Positions 52,301 to 58,425 of a DNA stretch of 64,000 nt are shown piece by piece (the first letter of the stretch is position 1; each line of letters begins with the position of its first letter). The position numbers and the translations under genes are program-made. The DNA is from Actinernus sp. WN-2022. Lineage: Eukaryota > Cnidaria > Anthozoa > Actiniaria > Actinernidae. The DNA lies in the NCBI GenBank assembly GCA_030867875.1, contig JAOWCC010000064.1, forward strand, positions 37,718,802-37,782,801, given 5' to 3'. The notes under the pieces are model-generated. The model worked only from the letters and a program-made list of their open reading frames with translations, ran no database searches and was not told where the DNA came from.

Positions 52301-54605
52301 CTACTGTGCTGTGGGCGCTACCCATCACATAGGTACGCTCCTGGTAATGGGCTCCTCCTGGTGATATATACTATAAATAGCCACATCGTCTACTGTGCTG
52401 TGGGCGCTACCCATCACATAGGTACGCTCCTGGTAATGGGCTCCTCCTGGTGATATATACTATAAATAGCCACATCGTCTACTGTGCTGTGGGCGCTACC
52501 CATCACATAGGTACGCTCCTGGTAATGGGCTCCTCCTGGTGATATATACTATAAATAGCCACATCGTCTACTGTGCTGTGGGCGCTACCCATCACATAGG
52601 TACGCTCCTGGTAATGGGCTCCTCCTGGTGATATATACTATAAATAGCCACATCGTCTACTGTGCTGTGGGCGCTACCCATCACATAGGGGCATTAATGC
52701 ATGGGTCTCAAACTATTCCAATATGGCCGCTGCAAATCAAGAGGGGGTGGTCTATCTCGTCGTGCTTGTTAGATATAGTCTCGGCACTTTTACAGAATCC
52801 ATAAAGTCACAACCTTAATACATTTTTGTGACAGTTTCTATGGAAACGTGTAATGTGACCTTTGAACTCTAATTTTAAGGAAAATTGGGAAAAGCCTCCT
52901 GGAGGTCAGTAAAAGTTGTTAATATAGTGGATATTTTCATGCAAGTCAAACAAGGTTAATGCACACGTTGCTGCTCCAATTTGAAAAGTTGGTTATTTTA
53001 AGGGGAAGGCAATTTCAGGCAAGTTTGAAATTTGATATCCTCAAGTTTCCACCGAATTAACGAACATTCCAATAATAACCAACTTTTCAAATTGGAGCAC
53101 CGAAGTGTGCACTAACCTTGATTCATTTGCACGAAATATCTACTATATCAACAACTTTTACCGACCTCCAGGAGGCTTTTCCCAATTTTCCTTAAAATTA
53201 AAGTTCAAAGGTCGCATTACATGTTTCCATGGAGACTGTCACAAAAATGTGTCAAGGTTGTGACTTTATCAAATATGTCAAAGTGTCAAGACTATATCTC
53301 ACAAGCACAAAGAGATAGACCACCCCCTCTTGATTTGCGGCGGCCATATTGGAGACCCATGCCTTAACGCCCCTGAGCACATAGGTACGCTCCTGGTAGT
53401 GGCTCCTGGTGATATATACTATAAATAGCCACATCGTCTACTGTGCTGTGGGCGCTACCCATCACATAGGTACGCTCCTGGTAATGGGCTCCTGGTGATA
53501 TATACTATAAATAGCCACATCGTGTACTGTGCTGTGGGCGCTACCCATCACATAGGTACGCTCCTGGTAATGGGCTCCTGGTGATATATACTATAAATAG
53601 CCACATCGTCTACTGTGCTGTGGGCGCTACCCATCACATAGGTACGCTCCTGGTAATGGGCTCCTGGTGATATATACTATAAATAGCCACATCGTCTACT
53701 GTGCTGTGGGCGCTACCCATCACATAGGTACGCTCCTGGTAATGGGCTCCTGGTGATATATACTATAAATAGCCACATCGTCTACTGTGCTGTGGGCGCT
53801 ACCCATCACATAGGTACGCTCCTGGTGATTGGCTCCTGGTAATATATACTATAAATAGCCACATCGTCTACTGTGCTGTGGGCGCTACCCATCACATAGG
53901 TACGCTCCTGGTAATGGGGCTCCTGATATTAACCATGGCATTACCCAGAGCGTCCATCTGTCATATATTTGTGATGCATCGTTTTACAAGACTGGGTTAT
54001 ATAAAACAAATATTTCGCATTGTTCTCTTTCACCGCGGCATGTTGTTAACAAATGATGTCTTGTTAGCGTCTCTTGTTTCGTCAACTAATATGGCTGCAA
54101 CATCATTTATCAATGGAATAAAAATTACGAAAACGTTTGTGATTGGCTAGCGGAAACCTCAGTAACCCGATGAGAGATGAGCGCTCCAAGAAGTTTTCCA
54201 TGTATGTGGAACAGAGTGAGCACGCTTTCTCCAATGAGTGACTTGTTTAATGGTATACATATGTCATATGAAACGATTTCTAGTAGTTGCGTTTAATTCG
54301 AAATAAATAAAAAGGTGCAGTTGAACAATTTTCACAACGCGCATGCGCAGATACCTTCGGCTCGTCACAGTTAAAATAGTCAATTTAACTAGTTGAAAAG
54401 GGTTGCAGAATAATTCAAATTCTCCAGAGCAAAAGAGTGATTTCTAAATTGACAAGCTGTAGCTGTAACTTCAAATTAGGTTTATGGATGACCTTCTTAC
54501 ATACATTGCCGAGGTAAGCAACGAGTTCCACATTCTTCGGACTTGAATCTGAACTAAACCAGAGCTCAGAAACATCGTTGGAGCTGACTGCTAGCTTGTA
54601 TGTAC
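28274..54605 (-). CDS. B4GALNT3/4-like: PA14-domain beta-1,4-N-acetylgalactosaminyltransferase-like gene (17 exons found)
   Basis: Exons on the minus strand, 5' to 3': 54605-54505, (one missing), 44409-44382, 44161-44086, 42132-42063, 38255-38143, 37781-37689, 37556-37504, 36127-36046, 35879-35858, 35252-35109, 34406-34357, 33214-33108, 32437-32365, 30697-30623, 30516-30438, 28893-28767, 28388-28274. All have GT-AG borders, and the phases agree from 44409 to the stop. The N-terminal part is a PA14 domain ([16 protein letters not shown], then [11 protein letters not shown]). The C-terminal part is the CHGN-type glycosyltransferase: [55 protein letters not shown] and [11 protein letters not shown]. 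The order PA14 then CHGN fits B4GALNT3/4, Golgi type II enzymes that add GalNAc to GlcNAc on glycans. An in-frame TAA at 33137-33139 interrupts the catalytic domain. The start and membrane anchor were not found. The protein class is well supported by motifs; the exact orthologue is inferred. Confidence 0.85.
28767..28893 (-). CDS. B4GALNT3/4-like: Glycosyltransferase exon with the GGEDW catalytic motif
   Basis: The phases are 2 in and 2 out. It reads [22 protein letters not shown] and [12 protein letters not shown]. The WGGEDW segment carries the family's acidic catalytic pair. Donor AG before GTGAGT. Confidence 0.9.
29395..29600 (-). mobile_element. MITE-like repeat, copy 2 (inverted)
   Basis: Inverse of the repeat at 20280-20490, sharing ATCGGATTTACAAACTC and CGAAATAGGTCGTATC-type blocks. 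It lies in an intron of the glycosyltransferase gene. Confidence 0.7.
29601..30437 (-). other. Intron, no exon or bounded element seen
   Basis: Contains TTAAAGTGCCTATAAGCCCT at 29909, a single copy of the end of the TTAA element at 56335-56767. Otherwise nothing could be assigned. Confidence 0.4.
30438..30516 (-). CDS. B4GALNT3/4-like: Glycosyltransferase exon
   Basis: Acceptor TTTATTTCAG, donor GTAAAT. It reads [20 protein letters not shown]. The final G joins GT of the next exon to give the Gly of GYW. Confidence 0.88.
30623..30697 (-). CDS. B4GALNT3/4-like: Glycosyltransferase exon with the DLH metal-site motif
   Basis: Exactly 25 codons, phase 0 to 0, reading [17 protein letters not shown]. 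The DLH here corresponds to the DxD-like nucleotide-sugar and metal site of the family. Confidence 0.9.
31757..31950. mobile_element. Near-perfect ~195-bp foldback in an intron
   Basis: GGAAATAGAAAACATTTTCC at the left end pairs with its complement at the right. Each arm contains the 24-bp near-palindrome TGTTTCTATAACTCTATAGA (31781 and 31904). A third copy of that palindrome stands alone at 31635-31658. Confidence 0.9.
32365..32437 (-). CDS. B4GALNT3/4-like: Glycosyltransferase exon
   Basis: The acceptor is CATTTGACAG. It reads [19 protein letters not shown] then VATIK, matching the 'GGLQAG' region of the family. The sequence upstream of the acceptor is also open in this frame, but only this acceptor fits the phase of the preceding exon. 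Confidence 0.85.
32690..33050 (-). pseudogene. 3' end of a LINE in an intron
   Basis: The minus strand reads [17 protein letters not shown], then HHQTRIST, then after a frameshift [15 protein letters not shown] and [11 protein letters not shown]. This is the C-terminal pattern (HHxTR, GxxxWNxLP, FKKxLK) of LINE ORF2 proteins. It stops just 58 bases short of coding exon 33108-33214. Confidence 0.8.
33108..33214 (-). CDS. B4GALNT3/4-like: Glycosyltransferase exon with an in-frame TAA
   Basis: Acceptor GATACTTTCCAG, donor CAG before GTGAGG, phase 0 in and 2 out. It reads [17 protein letters not shown], then TAA (plus-strand bases 33137-33139), then YLRNSVLRN in the same frame. Both sides match the family, so the stop lies inside a genuine exon. 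TAA is one substitution from CAA, GAA or AAA. Confidence 0.88.
33445..34030. repeat. Homopolymer-bounded CTGACC-rich repeat
   Basis: A run of about 18 G near 33449 and a run of about 16 C near 34006 face each other. Between them are repeated AAATCCTGACCCTG-type words on the same strand. It is probably an old inverted-end element with expanded G/C tracts. Assembly quality is doubtful here. Confidence 0.6.
34357..34406 (-). CDS. B4GALNT3/4-like: Glycosyltransferase exon, 50 bp
   Basis: Acceptor CTTTCAG, donor GTAAGC. It reads [16 protein letters not shown], corresponding to the 'NQGRWVQxF' region of the family. Phase 2 in, 0 out. Confidence 0.88.
35109..35252 (-). CDS. B4GALNT3/4-like: Glycosyltransferase exon
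   Basis: Acceptor CTTTTTCTTTTCAG, donor GTAAGT. It reads [14 protein letters not shown], then [20 protein letters not shown], the start of the catalytic domain. Confidence 0.9.
35858..35879 (-). CDS. B4GALNT3/4-like: 22-bp microexon of the glycosyltransferase gene
   Basis: Acceptor TTCTTCACTAG, donor GTGAGT. It encodes DLRVEGK plus one base that joins AT of the next exon to give Asn. Both phases fit, and it sits between two well-supported exons. Confidence 0.78.
36046..36127 (-). CDS. B4GALNT3/4-like: Glycosyltransferase exon
   Basis: Acceptor TCTATCGTAG, donor GTAAGT. It reads [20 protein letters not shown], then CRYLLEL. Phase 1 in, 0 out. Confidence 0.85.
36393..36965. mobile_element. 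~570-bp foldback element in an intron
   Basis: The left end GGGAAAGATTCTCTTTGGAT and the right end are inverted, and pairing continues inward with GAAGAGCTGTGCCCTG and CACAACAACAG-type blocks almost to the centre. No coding content. Confidence 0.88.
36966..37503 (-). other. Intron, simple repeat only
   Basis: A short AAT microsatellite lies at 36991-37008. Nothing else could be assigned. Confidence 0.4.
37504..37556 (-). CDS. B4GALNT3/4-like: Glycosyltransferase exon, 53 bp
   Basis: Acceptor GCAG before GAG, donor GTAAGT. It reads [17 protein letters not shown]. The final GG joins A of the next exon to give Gly. Confidence 0.82.
37689..37781 (-). CDS. B4GALNT3/4-like: Glycosyltransferase exon
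   Basis: Acceptor CTACTCACAG, donor GTTATC (GT but weak). Thirty-one codons, reading [20 protein letters not shown], then [12 protein letters not shown] competing frame is open but does not agree with the next exon. Confidence 0.8.
38143..38255 (-). CDS. B4GALNT3/4-like: Glycosyltransferase exon linking PA14 and catalytic parts
   Basis: Acceptor TTTATTCCTATAG, donor GTAAAT. It reads [20 protein letters not shown]. The CPY-PSY block is typical of the linker in this family. Phase 2 in, 0 out. Confidence 0.83.
38380..39015. other. Intron, nothing assigned
   Basis: No exon with matching phase and no bounded element was found. Confidence 0.4.
39016..39166. mobile_element. ~150-bp foldback
   Basis: GGACTATCGCTGATAGTT and GAAATTTGATGTTCTTAAAA pair with complements at 39110-39161. 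Confidence 0.85.
39883..40442. mobile_element. 560-bp foldback MITE with TTAA target
   Basis: The ends AGTGGCAATG and CATTGGCACT are flanked by TTAA at 39879-39882 and 40443-40446. The arms pair over about 200 bases (AATTAAAAATCAATTT, GTATCGAAGTCAGGCAAAA, GCGTGACGTCACTTAG and their complements). A TTAA target is shared by piggyBac and Kolobok elements. Confidence 0.87.
40909..41857. mobile_element. 949-bp piggyBac-like element, deleted
   Basis: Flanked by TTAA at 40905-40908 and 41858-41861. The ends are CTCTTTGACGACGGACC and GGTCCGTCGCCAAAGGG, the CCCTTTG-type termini of piggyBac elements. The interior has only short frames on the minus strand (one of 93 codons at 41423-41704) in which I cannot see a transposase core. 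Confidence 0.85.
41945..42055. mobile_element. Short MITE-like repeat, copy 1
   Basis: Contains CAGCTGGAACGAGCACTCGA, shared with 42535-42705. Inner symmetry is GTATTCTCA against TGAGAATAC. Confidence 0.65.
42063..42132 (-). CDS. B4GALNT3/4-like: Glycosyltransferase exon, end of PA14 domain
   Basis: Acceptor TCTTCAG, donor GTAAGG. It reads [20 protein letters not shown] then PYF. The WQxPG block typically closes the PA14 barrel. Phase 0 in, 1 out. Confidence 0.85.
42150..42520. repeat. ~52-bp tandem repeat, ~7 copies
   Basis: The unit contains CAGATATGTAGTACACTTGT, CATTAATCTGAAGGTATTAC and GAATTACTATA. Copies differ by scattered substitutions and small indels. It lies 20 bases from a coding exon. 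Confidence 0.93.
42535..42705. mobile_element. Short foldback, copy 2
   Basis: TCACGGACGAGCTGGAACGA pairs imperfectly with the CGTTCGAGTTCGTCCATGA side, with an inner GAGGAATTC and GAATTCCTC pair. Confidence 0.75.
42720..44085 (-). other. Intron, nothing assigned
   Basis: AT-rich. No further exon or bounded element was found, although GGGGATAAGATATTAAGGGG at 43250 and AATATCCCCTTAA at 43298 form a short inverted pair. Confidence 0.45.
44086..44161 (-). CDS. B4GALNT3/4-like: Glycosyltransferase gene, PA14 exon
   Basis: Acceptor GTTTTTCAG, donor GTAAGT. It reads [20 protein letters not shown] then HISIA, the strongly conserved AGxxYYIEALH strand of PA14 domains. Phase 1 in, 0 out. Confidence 0.9.
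44382..44409 (-). CDS. B4GALNT3/4-like: Probable 28-bp microexon, PA14 region
   Basis: Acceptor TCCACTCAG, donor GTACTC. It reads LNGQMILY and its phase joins the next exon to give SLSAGLDYY. The sequence suits the 'Q-S-x-I-x-LxAG' strand before AGLDYY. Its upstream phase does not fit exon 54505-54605 directly, so a further exon must lie between. Confidence 0.5.
45133..45262. mobile_element. ~130-bp foldback
   Basis: TACGAGTGCAATTTTGGATT and its near-complement form the ends, with an inner TTTTTCAAAGAG pair. Confidence 0.88.
45902..45969. repeat. Perfect 31-bp hairpin with a 6-base loop
   Basis: TAGCCTGCGTCGCATCCGAA starts the left arm. The 31-base arms are exactly complementary around the loop TTAAGT. 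It is GC-rich compared with its surroundings. Confidence 0.97.
46987..47350 (+). repeat. 33-bp minisatellite, left block (~11 copies)
   Basis: The unit is CATTACCCGGCCGTCCATCT plus GTCATATATTAAC. The outermost copies read CATTACCCGGAGCGTCCAT, close to the CATTACCAGGAGCGTCCAT end of the adjoining element, so the unit appears to derive from that element's terminus. The open frame (an 11-residue repeat with YINHYP) follows from the 33-bp period. Confidence 0.95.
47625..49277 (+). mobile_element. 1653-bp TTAA-target element, Kolobok- or piggyBac-like
   Basis: Perfect 21-bp ends starting GGTTACCGTATACCTTCGCG are flanked by TTAA at 47621-47624 and 49278-49281. An inner foldback (GTGTGTGAGCGTTT and complement, 48862-49003) lies near the right side. 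The termini are not the CCCTTTG type, which favours Kolobok over piggyBac. This is an inference. Confidence 0.85.
47912..48531 (+). pseudogene. Transposon-borne ORF remnant, unrecognised
   Basis: The ATG at 47912 starts [17 protein letters not shown]. About 30 codons later the sensible frame shifts by one base into [20 protein letters not shown], followed by a Ser/Thr-rich acidic stretch and [21 protein letters not shown] plus a charged and then Ser-rich N-terminus resembles the start of transposases of animal TTAA elements, but no catalytic core is present in the 1.65-kb element. I do not assign a function. Confidence 0.45.
49402..49800 (+). repeat. 33-bp minisatellite, right block (~12 copies)
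   Basis: Same unit and same orientation as 46987-47350. Since the two blocks are direct and not inverted, they do not form the element's inverted repeats. Rather, the element sits inside or next to one array. Confidence 0.95.
50376..51560 (-). pseudogene. Decayed gene with a CXC-type Cys domain, transposon-associated
   Basis: The minus strand reads, across breaks: [19 protein letters not shown] and [17 protein letters not shown] (51210-51506), [35 protein letters not shown] (50808-51020), and finally [19 protein letters not shown] and [16 protein letters not shown] (50376-50579). The last segment has the spaced CxC pattern of CXC/tesmin-like domains. DNTDLLVLL looks like the acidic site of a PIN- or FEN-like nuclease fold, an inference. 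A frameshift in the CTCTCTC run near 50965 and several stops break it. Similar proteins recur in many copies in invertebrate genomes as I recall them, which suggests a mobile origin. Confidence 0.72.
51996..52340. mobile_element. CATTACCAGGAGCG-family MITE, intact size
   Basis: Two copies of the 33-bp minisatellite (52004-52053) lead into CATTACCAGGAGCGTGCATC at 52061. The right end is TACGCTCCTGGTAATGGGCT at about 52335. Subterminal TGATGTAGCTATTTTTAGC pairs with the CTATAAATAGCCACATC side. It is about 290 bp and shows what the host element at 47351 looked like before its insertion. Confidence 0.8.
52250..52689. repeat. 89-bp tandem array, first block (~4.5 copies)
   Basis: The unit contains CTATAAATAGCCACATCGTC, TACTGTGCTGTGGGCGCTAC, CCATCACATAGGTACGCTCC and TGGTAATGGGCTCCTCCTGG. 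It is the right-hand terminal sequence of the MITE at 51996-52340, repeated in tandem. Copies are almost identical, so the amplification is recent. Confidence 0.97.
52690..53377. mobile_element. ~690-bp foldback inserted in the 89-bp array
   Basis: Left GGCATTAATGCATGGGTCTC and right GAGACCCATGCCTTAACGCC are inverted, and pairing continues through AAGAGGGGGTGGTCTATCTC almost to the centre. The array word CACATAGG is present on both sides (52682-52689 and 53378-53385), consistent with an 8-bp duplication, although the right copy is preceded by TGAG. Confidence 0.88.
53378..53930. repeat. 86-bp tandem array, second block (~6 copies)
   Basis: Same unit as the first block but with GGGCTCCTGGTG instead of GGGCTCCTCCTGGTG, hence 86 rather than 89 bp. 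The two blocks are separated exactly by the foldback, so the length variant differs between the two sides. The array ends with a degenerate 33-bp unit near 53928-53970. Confidence 0.96.
54505..54605 (-). CDS. B4GALNT3/4-like: Glycosyltransferase gene, PA14 exon (most 5' exon found)
   Basis: Acceptor TTTTTTTTCCATAAG, donor GTATGT. It reads [20 protein letters not shown] then [13 protein letters not shown], a textbook PA14 core (Y-x-x-xxSNDxSELWxSxD). Phase 2 in, 0 out. It is separated from the next exon by about 10 kb of repeats. Confidence 0.88.
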
Positions 54606-54639
54606 CTTATGGAAAAAAAAGTAATTAGTTAAGATACAG

Positions 54640-54770
54640 TCGACTTTCACCTTTCGGACTCCCCGTTATCACGGACACCCTGCTAATACGGACAGTAGCT
54701 TAAGTCCCGGCAAAAGAGACTGAAAACAACTCCCCGTATCAATATATATATATATATATATCAGCCTTGA
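54640..54770. other. Possible pogo/Tigger-type end plus AT microsatellite
   Basis: ACAGTCGACTTTC, CGTTATCACGGACACC and AATACGGACAG resemble the terminal repeats of pogo-like elements. A TA microsatellite of about 9 units follows at 54743-54760. No second end was found. Confidence 0.4.
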
Positions 54771-54990
54771 GGATCTCAGGTACATCCTTCATTTCTCGGT
54801 AATTTATAATCTCAAGATATTCAGTGAGGATCTACTAAAGCCTCGTCTCGTGGCTCACTTCTTTGTTCTCATCACATTTTGACGTCATCTGTGCAATTGT
54901 CCAATCCGTAGTTCTTGACCGCCAGTTTGAAAGGTAACCAAGCCTTTGGTGACATCGAGACTGGAGTTGAGACAGCTTAGTTAGAGGTTT

Positions 54991-56070
54991 GTATCTAGTA
55001 AGCACGATAATCACAATCTATCCATATTCATAGAAAGAGGGTTTGTATCAGTGCAGGGTCAACTCCATCCTCCATGGCTTGTATCTAGTTAGCACGATAA
55101 TCACAATCTATCCATATTCATAGAAAGAGGGTTTGTATCAGTGCAGGGTCAACTCCATCCTCCATGGCTTGTATCTAGTTAGCATGATAATCACAATCTA
55201 TCCATATTCATATTAAGAGGGTTTGTATCGGTGCAGGGTCAACTCCATCCTCCATGGCTTGTATCTAGTTAGCATGATAATCACAATCTATCCATATTCA
55301 TATTAAGAGGGTTTGTATCGGTGCAGGGTCAACTCCATCCTCCATGGCTTGTATCTAGTTAGCATGATAATCACAATCTATGCATATTCATAGAAAGAGG
55401 GTTTGTATCAGTGCAGGGTCAACTCCAGGCTCCATGGCTTGTATCTAGTTAGCATGATAATCACAATCTATCCATATTCATAGAAAGAGGGTTTGTATCA
55501 GTGCAGGGTCAACTCCATCCTCCATGGCTTGTATCTAGTTAGCATGATAATCACAATCTATGCATATTCATAGAAAGAGGGTTTGTATCAGTGCAGGGTC
55601 AACTCCATCCTCCATGGCTTGTATCTAGTTAGCATGATAATCACAATCTATCCATATTCATAGAAAGAGGGTTTGTATCAGTGCAGGGTCAACTCCAGCC
55701 TCCATGGCTTGTATCTCGTTAGCATGATAATCACAATCTATCCATATTCATAGAAATAGGGTTTGTATCAGTGCAGGGTCAACTCCAGCCTCCATGGCTT
55801 GTATCTAGTTAGCACGATAATCACAATCTATCCATATTCATATAAAGAGGGTTTGTATCAGTGCAGGGTCAACTCCAGCCTCCATGGCTTGTATCTAGTT
55901 AGCATGATAATCACAATCTATCCATATTCATAGAAAGAGGGTTTGTATCAGTGCAGGGTCAACTCCATCCTCCATGGCTTGTATCTAGTTAGCATGATAA
56001 TCACAATCTATCCATATTCATAGAAAGAGGGTTTGTATCAGTGCAGGGTCAACTCCATCCTCCATGCGAG
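54991..56070. repeat. 90-bp satellite, 12 copies
   Basis: The unit contains GTATCTAGTTAGCATGATAA, TCACAATCTATCCATATTCA, GAGGGTTTGTATCAGTGCAG and CTCCATCCTCCATGGCTT. The period is exactly 90 in every copy, with only substitutions (for example TAGAAAGAGG against TATTAAGAGG, CATCC against CAGCC). Divergence is very low. Confidence 0.98.
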
Positions 56071-56105
56071 GCTGAGGCTAGGTTACCTTTCAATAATTAC
56101 GAATA

Positions 56106-56235
56106 GACCAGTTTACGGTTCATGCGCAGTTGTACAAATCCTTTGTTTATTTGGCGGGTAGGCAGATGTCAGACAATGGTGGCCCGCCAGTTGAAACAAA
56201 AACTTTAACAACAGCGCATGAACCGTAAACTGGTC
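56106..56235. mobile_element. 130-bp MITE with TA target
   Basis: The ends GACCAGTTTACGGTTCATGC and complement are flanked by TA (56104-56105 and 56236-56237), as for Tc1/mariner-type elements. The inner CATGCGCAGTTGTACAAATC also occurs near 30770 and, inverted, near 31220. Confidence 0.85.
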
Positions 56236-56334
56236 TACTGGACTATTGTAAGAGGACAGACACACGGCGCATCGACATCGACCCAAACTGAGAAAGGCTA
56301 TACCTTGCTATCTTCTCGGATAAAGAAATATTAA

Positions 56335-56767
56335 AGTGCATATAAGTCCTTGCCAGTTATCATTGATTTAAAGATCAAAGTGTATATTAGCCCTAGCCAG
56401 ATATCATTGATTTAAAGGTCAAAGTGCATATGAGCCCTAGCCAGATATCATTGCTTTAAAGGTCAAAGTGCATATTAGCCCTAGCCAGATATTGATTTAA
56501 AGGTCAAAGTGCATATGAGCCCTAGCCAGATATCATTGATTTAAAGGTCAAAGTGCATATTAGCCCTAGCCAGATATCATTGATTTAAAGGTCAAAGTGC
56601 ATATGAGCCCTAGCCAGATATAATTGATTTGAAGGTCAAAGTGCATATAAGCCCTAGCCAGATATCATCGATTTAAAGGTCAAAGTGCATATGAGCCCTA
56701 GCCAAATTTAAAACCCCTTACTGCGGGCACCCAAACCAATGATTTCTGGCTAGGGCTCATAAGCACT
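56335..56767. mobile_element. 433-bp TTAA element whose left end is amplified as a ~44-bp array
   Basis: The ends are AGTGCATATAAG and CTCATAAGCACT, flanked by TTAA at 56331-56334 and 56768-56771. From 56335 to about 56705 the terminal unit AAAGTGCATATGAGCCCTAG plus CCAGATATCATTGATTTAAA is repeated about eight times. A single inverted copy remains at the right (CTGGCTAGGGCTCATAAGCA). Confidence 0.9.
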
Positions 56768-56774
56768 TTAAAAA

Positions 56775-57905
56775 ACTGGATGCCCTACAGTCGTTGGCCT
56801 CAAGTATTTCAATCTTACAAGACTGTCACGAGTTCAAGATGTTACGGGCTAACCCTGTTATATACCTGTTATGTTCGGTGTAATATAACCAAAGATGCGA
56901 TTGCTGTACCATGTGTCGTGCTGTATAAACTCCGTGGCGTTAACAGTTGTTTGAAGCTGAAAAATAAAATAATTAACAACTATTCCTCAAAGTGGAGGTG
57001 AATAGTGGTGGATATTTACCGAGCCGCGAATGCTACCTTGTTGACGTATTTTTCTCATTAGCATACATCAAACTTCAAGCAACACACATACAAACAAACA
57101 GAGTCCGTAAATCGGAAGAGATTGTCACACTTGATAATTACCGAATATTTGCGAGTAATATGATAAATATATTTTGAGGAAAGAGCGTTTAAAAATCTCA
57201 AAAGTTACAAAGAATGTATGGCTGTCAGCAACACGTTTGTTTGAAGTTTAATTTATGCTAATGAGGCAAACTACCCAGCCTCAAATTAGTTCAAAAAGCA
57301 AGTAACCGATTTAGTTTCTCCATTTTTTGTCCCAATTCACATCATGTCACAGCTCTTCAGAGGATTCAGTGCTTTGTTTTCCAATTAGAGAAATTTATAT
57401 ATTTCCTCTTGGGATACAGAAAAACAAGAAAACATTACTCAAGGAAAATGTCAGGTGACCTGAATTTCGGCAATAAATGTACAAGCTTAAATCGGTGAAT
57501 TCTTCACGCGTGAGACAGAAACCAGTGAATTGTGCTGCAGGGATATTACGATTTTGAGTAGCCAATCAGAGCGCGCGAAAAGCACTATTCGCTTGTGTGG
57601 TTTATACTAAAATCTTATAATCATTAAATAATTATGCATATGACTAATCAACGTTCCGTTGTAGATCGTATGACTGGCGTGCAAGTTTGGCCCTTAAAAC
57701 GTGTCCAACCTCTGGTTCACGAGGAAACCTTGTGTGTATTCGAAGTCCTTCATCAATATTGTAACCACAGACACAGCTTTCAAACCATCTGTGTAAGCTT
57801 AGTTTTCCCTTTTGCTGAAACAGAATGAAAAACACAAAAGGTACAATAAATACACCAATCACTACGTAATGGCCTTTTACAGTTAGGCAATGATGACGTG
57901 GTGGT
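56775..57905. other. Intergenic, no supported gene
   Basis: Short open frames are present but without splice signals or recognisable motifs. A stretch at 57650-57800 reads on the minus strand somewhat like a protein fragment (KAVSVVTILMKDFEYTQG) but has a stop and no context. Confidence 0.4.
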
Positions 57906-58040
57906 ACTTCATTTATTTAAAGGCACTTGTATCAGATTGATAGTGTTATTAGCAAAACCTATTTAATTTGTAAATGCTTTTTTCCACCTCTAATCGATTG
58001 ACGATCTTTGTAAAACAGCGTTTTGAAGTTTGTTTGCCGT
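57906..58040 (+). repeat. Dispersed repeat, copy 3 of 3
   Basis: AAAGGCACTTGTATCAGATT and AAAACAGCGTTTTGAAG match the copies flanking the last exon of gene 1 (9229-9460 and 11930-12421). Confidence 0.75.
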
Positions 58041-58425
58041 CCAGTAAAGCCTTTCCCATGGGATCACAAGCGCAATTCATTGGTTATTGAAATTATATAT
58101 CAGCACGTGACTGTTTCCAGTAAAGCTTTCCCATGGGGTCACGAACGCAATTCATTGGTTATTGAAGTGATGTATCAGCACGTGACTGTTTCCAGTAAAG
58201 CCTTTCCCATGGGATCACGAGCTCAATTCATTGGTTATTGAAGTGACATATCAGCACGTGACTGTTTCCAATAAAGCCTTTCCCATGGGATCACGATCTC
58301 AATTCATTGGTTATTGAAGTAATGTATTAGCACGTGACTATTTCCAGTAAAGCTTTCCCATAGGATCACAATCGCAATTCATTGGTTATTGAAGTGATAT
58401 ATCAGCACGTGACTGTTTCCTGTAA
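58041..58425. repeat. ~76-bp tandem repeat, 5 copies
   Basis: The unit contains CCTTTCCCATGGGATCACGA, CAATTCATTGGTTATTGAAG and ATCAGCACGTGACTGTTTCC. It follows directly on a dispersed repeat whose copy at 9421 continues with CTTTCCTATGGGGATTACGA, so the unit is probably the amplified continuation of that family. Confidence 0.93.
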
